From positions 62,001 through 126,000 of the forward strand of contig JAUZTG010000008.1 in assembly GCA_030734395.1 (NCBI GenBank): DNA of 64,000 bases, written 5' to 3'. Source of the DNA: Sarocladium kiliense. Taxonomy: Eukaryota; Ascomycota; Sordariomycetes; Hypocreales; Sarocladiaceae. Each line of letters opens with the position of its first letter. Position 1 is the stretch's first letter. The position numbers were made by a program, and so were the translations under genes. Below the pieces are notes generated by a model, which did no database searches, had not been told where the DNA came from, and saw only the letters and a program-made list of their open reading frames with translations. Shown here one piece after another: positions 57,428-64,000 of the stretch.

Positions 57428-58955
57428 ATGGGCTCCATAACGCCACAAGAACCACAGTTCCTTGAGGTCAATGTGCCTAAAATTATTCATCTTCCCGAGA
57501 CCGATTCTTCCAAGAGTATCATCCTGGAACCCTATCATGTCGACCTCCTCCCAGAGTACGGATATGTCAGTCGCGAGTACCTGATCAAAGGCACTGCTGC
57601 AGGCCACCCCTACTGCACCCGCCTGCTTCTTCGATGTCCCGAGGACCCTTCTAGGTTCTCAGGATTCGCCGTGGAAGAGCCCTCGCATTTATGGGGTGGA
57701 ACAAGTATATGGCGTCACATCAACCGCTGGCTTATGCGGAATGGTCAGTATCCTCCTAGCGCAACGAATGCCAGAACATAACAGCTGACATGAGAAGGTA
57801 GGCCACGCCTGGTTGGAGGTCGACTCGCAGGCACCTTCAGCGCTTGAGAAGCTGAAGTTGGCTGACCCGGAACGGTACGGTCGCATGGAGTTCATGCCTG
57901 CTCCGCTGTGCAGCGAATTCCAGAAGACTATACCATTTGCGACGGACTTGATGAAGGAGGCACTTCGAGATTCATATGCTGCGTTCAAAACAGGCTGGTG
58001 GCCTGCCACACAACAGTCTCCGGAGATCATCACGGCTGCCTCGTACGCACTTCGCTCGGGAAGTCTTGGTCTGAAGGCTACACGTATTGTGCTCAGCGGC
58101 TTGTCGCAGACGGGTGGGTTGACGAGGCGCTTCATCACGCATTCTGCCCCTTACCTGCGGTTGCCAGATGGCTCGATCCCTTTTGAGGGTTACATCCCTT
58201 GCCAATCAGGTGGCGAGGTGCTGCCAGATGTGCCTGGAGCTAAGATCATTGAACTCCTCGGCGAGGCTGAGTTCCAGTCTGTTAGACTTCCCTGCGGTAT
58301 CAGCGGGCAGATGAAGGAGGTCGAGCACCGGCGCCCAGACAGCGATGGCTTCAGGGTCTATGAGGTCGCCGGCATGGCGCATCGCGAGTCGCGCTGGGCG
58401 TCGCCACGCGAGTTGGAGCGTTGGTCTGTTGTTGACCTTCGTGGCGCTGAATGGAGCACGTTTGCCAACTCGTTCATCTACCACGCCGTCTTTGAACTGG
58501 TTGAGCGCTGGACTGGCAAGCTATCTGTCGCTCCTCCGCCCAGCATGCTGCTTCAGACGATCGATGACACGGATGAGATCTTGCGTGATGAGCATGGCAA
58601 TGCACTCGGCGGTGTTCGGACTGTTCATAGCGAGTCTCCAATTTCGCGACTTGTAGCATGCACGCCCAAGGGCCGACCGGCTTGGTACTGGGGTAAGTTC
58701 TTGTCTCGACTGTCGCCTTGGCCCGAGTCTCTGCAGTGCGGTATTTAGTTTTCAACTTTGCTGACATTACCTTTAGGCTCCGAGTGGCGGTTCGATAATG
58801 AGAAGCTCAAGTCTCTCTACGGAACGACAGCCAATTACCGCCGCGCCGCTGGGCTGGCTCTCCAGGCTCAGCTCGCTCAGGGTCTCCTCTTGCCAGGCGA
58901 TGCTGAGACGCTCCGTCGCGAGACAATTGAAGCAGTGACCATTACAGAAGACTGA
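57428..58955 (+). CDS. Alpha/beta hydrolase domain protein (Abhydrolase_10-like)
   Basis: Exons are 57428-57743, 57802-58692 and 58777-58955, giving 461 residues with no signal peptide or membrane helix, so probably cytosolic. The nucleophile motif is GLSQTG with S207, preceded by a hydrophobic strand (ATRIVLSG). The likely catalytic histidine is H299 in VAGMAHRE; the acid could be in the GEAEF or PDSDGF segments. The order of motifs fits the poorly studied alpha/beta-hydrolase family with an SQSG-type elbow. The substrate is unknown; an ester or lactone is plausible. It is divergent from a Dal5-like permease, which suggests uptake followed by hydrolysis. The family call is moderately sure. 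Confidence 0.85.
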
Positions 58956-60083
58956 GAGTAGAAGGTAGCTGTATAGAGAAAGATGTTGAGATCTGGAATT
59001 GCTGAGATGGCCACAGGCTCAATGACACCGGGACTGCCATCGGGTCCGGGATGCGGAGTGGGTCTCCGGCCTCCGGCGCTGGATTGGGCAAGTCATGCCT
59101 CTCCAAGAAGATAGAGAAATGCTCGTATTACATGTTCTCCAGATATTTTGCACCTCATCTTATATGGACGAAGGGACATTTTAAGAGATTGGAAAACGGC
59201 GGGTGCTATAGGCTGGTCGATGTACCTTGGTCCCGTCAACCCTCGGCAGGGTTAGTCAGTCGACTTGGCTTCGATCTCTAATGGTACCCAACGAGTTTGA
59301 GACACGAAGTAATTACGCGCCTATAAAAACACGCTCAAAGTATCCCTGTGACATGAAGTACATGGAAGACTACATGATGCATCTGCTCCTGTGTATGTGA
59401 AGCAACGTCGCCGACCTCGACAGTCTGCCTTCCACCTTGGTCAGGGCTCCCAGAGACACAATACTCGGGATAGCCGAACCAAAACGCTACATCGAATCGA
59501 AATTCATAAAAGACCCTAGCATTCGTCCTATCTCGTGGCTGTGCTGTGGATTGCCCCTTATGGAGCGGATATACACGAATCGAGAGCCACGCTCGATCCA
59601 TCCAGGGGCAAAGATCATGCTACCCGTCTCGAACAAGACCAGGGTCCGGCACAAGGGCCATAGGGCTGCGACGGGCGGCGCAGAAACTGTCGACCGTCGC
59701 ACTCGTACTATGCACCAATTGCGGCTTCTATAATCTAGCCTTGGCCAGATCGTGTCGTATATGGAGCCACACAACGCTCGATGTTGGCACCCCTGCTCGT
59801 CTTGGCATCCGGGGGTTGAGCCTCGCTTGGGTCAACCAAAGTCTCAAAATGCATCTATGCTGTCCATTCTTGGGGCTGCTTGGATCGACATGGCCGACAT
59901 TTTGCGGCATTGTCGTTATGGCTCCTAGCGTTGCTGGTGGCGGGCTGGATTTCACGATGTGGGTATATAAGACTGGAAGCTTAGAGATCGAATTGATGAA
60001 TCTCCACGGGTCACCATCACTCCAGTCCATTCTTTCGTTTCTTCGTTTGCCTTTACTTTCATACTTCCAAGTGTCCCTTCGCC
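58956..60083. other. 1.1-kb intergenic region
   Basis: It lies between the hydrolase stop and the DUF3176 gene start, both on the plus strand. Short open frames on both strands show no domain. It should contain the DUF3176 promoter. Confidence 0.45.
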
Positions 60084-61834
60084 ATGGACGCAAAACCCTA
60101 CGACCATCAGGGCTACATCCATGAGGTGCCACCCCCAGGACTCAACAGGCCGCCAACCGACTACAAGCGCTTCAGCCACTTCAGCTCGTACGGATGGCTT
60201 CTTGAAAGCCTGACGCTCATACTGAGCCTTGTCTTCTTTGCTGGTGCTGTCGCCATCCTCTGGTTTATGAATGACCAACCCCTGGATAAATGGACCACTT
60301 CTGTGTCTCTCAACGCAGTCATTTCCATCTTGACTACCGCATGTGGCACATTGCTGATGCACGGTGTTGGCGAGTCCATTAGCCAGCACAAGTGGTTGTA
60401 CTTCAGGACGGCTCCGCGCAGGCTTGATACTTTCAAGATGATTGATCAGGCCAGTCGAGGTGCGTCTGGGTCGGCTAAGCTGATTCTTGGGTCCAGGTGG
60501 AACCTCGCAACTTTCGGCGCGATCATCAGTATTGCTCGCCTGGCCTTCTCGCCACTGGTGCAGCAGGTCATTCAGATCGAGCAGAAGCTTGTTTCCTCGC
60601 CAGGTGGTGAAGTTACGTATGGGTTCACTCATGAATATGCCCGTCCAAACATTGGGGAGGACCTGGGATTTGTCGGTAAGTACGGAGCCCTGATATGGTT
60701 GAACTGAGAGTCAAATACGTTTCATTGAGATGCTGACATCACTCAGGGGGCGTACCTCAAGACCCCCTGATGCAGTCTGCCATTATGCAGGGCATCTTCA
60801 ACATCAGCGCGCCAGCCATCTTTTCCTGTCCTGGAGTCTGCAGCTGGGACGAACGTACAGTTTCCTTGGGCTTCAAGACCGAGTGCATAGATGTCACACA
60901 AGAAACTGTTGACTCACAATCGTGCGAGGAAGTGGATGAGAACGGAACTTCTGTGAGAGTCTGCTCAATGGAGACCCCGAAAGGCGTGCCGGTGCAAACC
61001 CGTGAGGTGAGCACTTCATCCGGCACCACCTATGTCTTGAACGCCACAGCGTCTGAGATGGACTCAGCAACCTCACTACTCGACGACTTCCCTACCTTTG
61101 TGCATCTCGCCGTATATCGCGCCTCCGTCGATGCGAACTTCGCCATCTCAGACCCTACCGTCATCCAATGCTCTGTCGCCTTCACCGCTTATGAGTACCT
61201 CGTTGCCAATGCAAACGGTAGCGACTTCCGCTTCAATGAGATGAAAGAGGTCGACTTTGGAGATGGAGGCATGCAGTTCAAGCTGAACAGTGATGACTTC
61301 ACCAACCACCTCTACTTCACCGACCCCTCAGAGAGCAAAGATCTCCCAAAATTTGTCGTCTCCCAGCATGAACTCCTTGCGCTGCAAAAGTTCTTCACGT
61401 CCAGCTCCGTCGTCTCATCCTGGATTGAGGGCAGCTTCGACAACACAGAGTTTGGTCTTAGTGCTGCACTGCAAGATAAAGACGTTGACATCGCGGAACG
61501 CTTCGAGGCCATGGCTACCAGCATGACTGACTACCTGCGAGCTGGACCAAACCAGCAATTTCGTGAAGGCACGAAGCAAGAAAACGTCGCTTTCGTCACG
61601 GTGCGGTGGTACTGGCTCGCCGGACCTGCGGCTATTGAGCTTGGTGCTGTGCTCTTCGTTCTCATTACAATGATCTCGAACCGGAGCAGCCGAAGGGTGC
61701 CCTTATGGAAATCGTCAGTGACGGCGGTTCTGAACTGTGAGTTTGAAGAGAGGACTGGTATGATCCATCCGCGGGAAGGGGATATTAGAGCTCTTGAGAA
61801 GAGAACGAAGAAAACATTTGCGAGGTTAGAGTGA
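60084..61834 (+). CDS. DUF3176 fungal membrane protein
   Basis: Exons are 60084-60675 and 60747-61834, giving 559 residues. Three hydrophobic helices lie in the N-terminal part (about 38-62, 74-94 and 140-163), followed by a large, probably extracellular Cys-containing domain with Asn-X-Ser/Thr sites (CPGVCSW..., CEEVDENGTS), and a last helix at about 487-507 (GPAAIELGAVLFVLITMI) before a basic tail. RWNLATFGAIISIARLAFSP and the GI-NISAP-FSC-CSW motif region are typical of DUF3176 proteins, which are common and often multi-copy in Pezizomycotina. Function unknown. The intron (GTAAGT donor, CTCAG acceptor) restores the GG-VPQDPLMQSAIMQGI reading. Confidence 0.9.
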
Positions 61835-62307
61835 TGTGGCGATCCGTAGAAACGCTACAAGGAACCCCCATCTGGCTTTGAAAGAAATAAAATAAGTCAA
61901 GAAATGAACCAAGTAGTGAAATGAGGTGTTGTTAGGGATTGGGTGATCGCAAAAGAGAACATCGAAATCGCGGCACATTGGGGGCACTTCAGTGGTGGTT
62001 ATAGCCTTCATCTTGATCGCGCTTCGACCTCGAGTTGCTAGGTGCAACAACACTGTACGTTTTTCGTGAGGCATACCTGGGTGTACGTGGTCTTGATGAC
62101 CAGCAAAAATCTCCAGATATAGCGCCTGGTCACCATGTCCAACCTTCCGAAGCGTTGAAGATATGACAAGAGAACATCAGTACTTTGGTCTTGGGAGAAC
62201 CTGATTGTAAACGCTTGAATATTTTTGACTATGATAGCTGGCGCCTCTCACCGTCTTCACTAGTCTCTTTCCACACGATTTGCGATTGCCAGCGGTGATA
62301 TGACTGT
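61835..62307. other. Convergent 3' region of the DUF3176 gene and ARPC2
   Basis: 473 bases between two converging stops. No gene is visible. Confidence 0.55.
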
Positions 62308-63476
62308 TTAACCGCTCGACACCTTGAAAGTACGACCGCTTGCCGTCTTGCGCTCCTTCTCCTCGTTCTCGGGCCGTGCACGCCGAAGGACTGAAAGATG
62401 AATAAGCTACTGCATTTTTGATCAGGCGATGTAATGATTCGAATTTACCTTGGAGGAAATCTGCTGTGCGCTTGCGCATACGGGAGTGAATGTAGGCCTT
62501 GGAGGCCTTGATGTGGTAGTGGAAGTAGTCGCGGAAGGTCTGGATGTGTGAGATAACCTCTGGCATCCGTTGAGGGGTGAGATGCCTCGGGAATAGGACT
62601 GTATCTGTTAGAAAAGGTTCATCGATGAAGGGATCTCTGCTCTCTTACCGAAGGTCACGTAGCCGATCTCGCCAGTAGTCGTTGCCTTTACTCCTGGCAC
62701 GCCTTGAAGCTCCAGTGGGGGATCGTTACGGAACAGTACTTGGGGCGCGTTCTGAATGGCTCTCCTTCGTGCATCGACGAACTCCTGAATGAAGACCTTG
62801 CCATAGATTCGGTCGGTCTCCTCGCGGAAGACGGTGCTGAAGATGACGGTCACACGGTCATGGCTGGCCTTGACATAGATGGCCTCTTCCTCACGGTAGT
62901 GAATTGCCTTGACCTGTCCACCTTCGCGCACACCCTGAGGGGCGTCCTCTGAGCTGAACTTGGATGCCTCCTCCCTCAACTTGTAGTGTTCGTTATATGC
63001 GGCCTCGAATGGCGCAGCCATGGCGTTACGCTTGAGCAGGGCGAACTTCAGGGCCAGGGCATCACGCTCCTCTACGAAATAACGTTAGGATAGACGCATT
63101 AGCTCGAAAAGAAGGAGCGTACCTTTTGATTCCGGGATGGACTCCAGATCAACCATCACCGAGAAGTCGAAGCCTGGCTCAGTCTGTACGACGTACGAGC
63201 CATATTCCCGCTCGAGAACCTCCTGAGCACCATGCTGCACAAGATCCTGGAAGCATCTTATTTGAATAGAAAGAAGGATCTTGGTTTTGGATTCGGGAGT
63301 CGAAATGTGGAAGGTAACACCGTCGAAGTCGGAGACAGTCTGGTCGATCGACGCTGGCGGGGCGCTGGACAGCAGTTAGCTCCGCATTAAGGTATTGGAA
63401 CCTAATGAGCTTACCCAGAGAAGCGCTCGTTCAGCACCGACTGGATGAGAACATTTTGGTAGTCTAATAGCAACAT
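62308..63476 (-). CDS. arc35: Arp2/3 complex subunit ARPC2 (Arc35, p34)
   Basis: This is a core scaffold subunit of the Arp2/3 actin-nucleation complex, which contacts the mother filament. Exons are 63476-63415, 63364-63123, 63071-62649, 62598-62449 and 62390-62308, giving 319 residues, the normal size of the family. It starts MLLLDYQNVLIQSVLNERFS. Conserved stretches are SIQIRCFQDLVQHGAQEVLE, IFSTVFREETDRIYGKVFIQ EF, GYVTFVLFPRHLTPQ and SHIQTFRDYFHYHIKASKAY followed by IHSRMRKRTADFLQVLRRA. All four introns (about 50-60 bases) preserve frame. It diverges from UTP12 over 296 bases. Confidence 0.97.
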
Positions 63477-63772
63477 TTTGCCGGTCAATGTCGCTCAGTG
63501 CCTTTGCGCCTGTCCCGGAGCTTGAGCTGTTGATGACGGATGGCGGGGCGGCTTGCGTGGTGAGGCGGCGCGGTAACGTCAAGCTGGGGAGGTAGCCACG
63601 TGACGTCGATGGGGAGGGGCGGCCGATTTCTTATCGCAACGATGTTTGACCGATAAGAAAAAATGTCCTGGCGCTGCTTCCACTTGGGCCTGTGGTAGGC
63701 TCTTCTTGAAGCGCAGACAATTTCGGTCGCAGTAAGGCACAGAGGACTCGATCAAAAGATTGGTTTGGCAAG
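63477..63772. promoter_or_regulatory. Divergent promoter of ARPC2 and UTP12
   Basis: 296 bases between two start codons of housekeeping genes. The central part carries a perfect inverted repeat, listed separately. Confidence 0.55.
63627..63660. promoter_or_regulatory. Perfect 10-base inverted repeat TTTCTTATCG / CGATAAGAAA
   Basis: The arms are 63627-63636 and 63651-63660 with a 14-base spacer. Each arm holds GATAAG, the core recognised by GATA zinc-finger factors, in opposite orientations, so one factor could face both genes. The symmetry is seen directly; the factor is inferred. Confidence 0.6.
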
Positions 63773-64000
63773 ATGGTCAAGTCATATCTGTGAGTGCCAG
63801 ACTTCTGCTAGACTTGTGAATTGATGTTCTAACATGCATTTACAGCAAGTACGAGCACTCCAAGTCTTTTGGCGTGGTCACCTCGAGCACCTCGAACCTC
63901 GTTTGGACCTCACCCCAAAAGTCCGGCACCGGTGCTGGACAAGCCGTCGCCGCCGCAAATGAGGAGGTTTACTGCTGGGACATCAAGAGGGGGGAGTTGT
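63773..64000 (+). CDS. utp12: U3 snoRNP WD-repeat protein Utp12/Dip2 (WDR3), 5' part
   Basis: This is a component of the small-subunit processome for 18S rRNA maturation in the nucleolus. Exon 1 is 63773-63789, followed by a 56-base intron and an exon from 63846 that runs past the window edge. The reading MVKSYLKYEHSKSFGVVTSS, then NLVWTSPQKSG and NEEVYCWDIKRGEL, matches the N-terminus of Utp12/WDR3 and the start of its first WD40 blade. Only about 57 residues of a protein usually near 900 residues are visible. Confidence 0.88.

Noticed and set aside
48947..58955. Secondary-metabolite biosynthetic cluster
   Set aside because: A regulator and a transporter are present, but there is no polyketide synthase, peptide synthetase, terpene cyclase or prenyltransferase.
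59051..59281. Short frame with a GAGLGKS stretch resembling a Walker A motif
   Set aside because: It is only 76 codons long, has no strand-loop-helix context or Walker B, and the rest is not protein-like.

Overview
This window is nuclear DNA of a filamentous ascomycete (Pezizomycotina; a Dothideomycete is my best guess from protein style and gene structure, inferred without any database search). The evidence is short introns of about 50-110 bases with GTANGT donors and TGCTAAC/ACTAAT-like branch points, and fungus-specific families: a Zn2Cys6 regulator, a NACHT STAND protein, a Dal5-like MFS transporter, a DUF3176 membrane protein, Rax2 and Lcl3. I support 17 protein genes, 12 of them spliced, and rebuilt their exons by hand. 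The last one runs off the right edge. I found no rRNA, no convincing tRNA, no CRISPR and no intact transposon.

Left part (1-13006): a CCAAT-binding factor subunit gene (hap2/NF-YA, minus) and a divergent unknown Ser/Pro/Thr-rich gene (9505-10299) are separated by about 7.7 kb without a convincing gene. Its right end is a pyrimidine-rich leader.

Core housekeeping block (13007-26027): FAN1 nuclease, Sdc1/Dpy-30 (COMPASS), ribosomal protein S13, U2AF large subunit, 8-oxoguanine glycosylase OGG1 and SF3B1. Two spliceosome partners that bind each other (U2AF65 and SF3B1) flank a DNA-repair gene, and the intergenic regions are short and often divergent.

Regulator desert (26028-41709): a C2H2 zinc-finger gene resembling the conidiation regulator FlbC lies alone between gaps of about 6.9 and 7.5 kb. 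Then come the polarity protein Rax2 and the SNase-like Lcl3.

Accessory-looking island (48947-58955): a Zn2Cys6 regulator with a stretched cysteine linker, a NACHT protein, an 11-exon MFS transporter, and a divergent alpha/beta hydrolase. The transporter and the hydrolase share a 571-base promoter. It carries a near-perfect everted CCG-N7-CGG element, two further dyads and tandem copies of an 11-base core. Together these could be a small regulated uptake-and-hydrolysis unit; this is inference.

Right edge (60084-64000): a DUF3176 membrane protein, the Arp2/3 subunit ARPC2 and the start of Utp12/Dip2. ARPC2 and Utp12 diverge from a promoter holding a perfect inverted repeat built around CGATAAGAAA.
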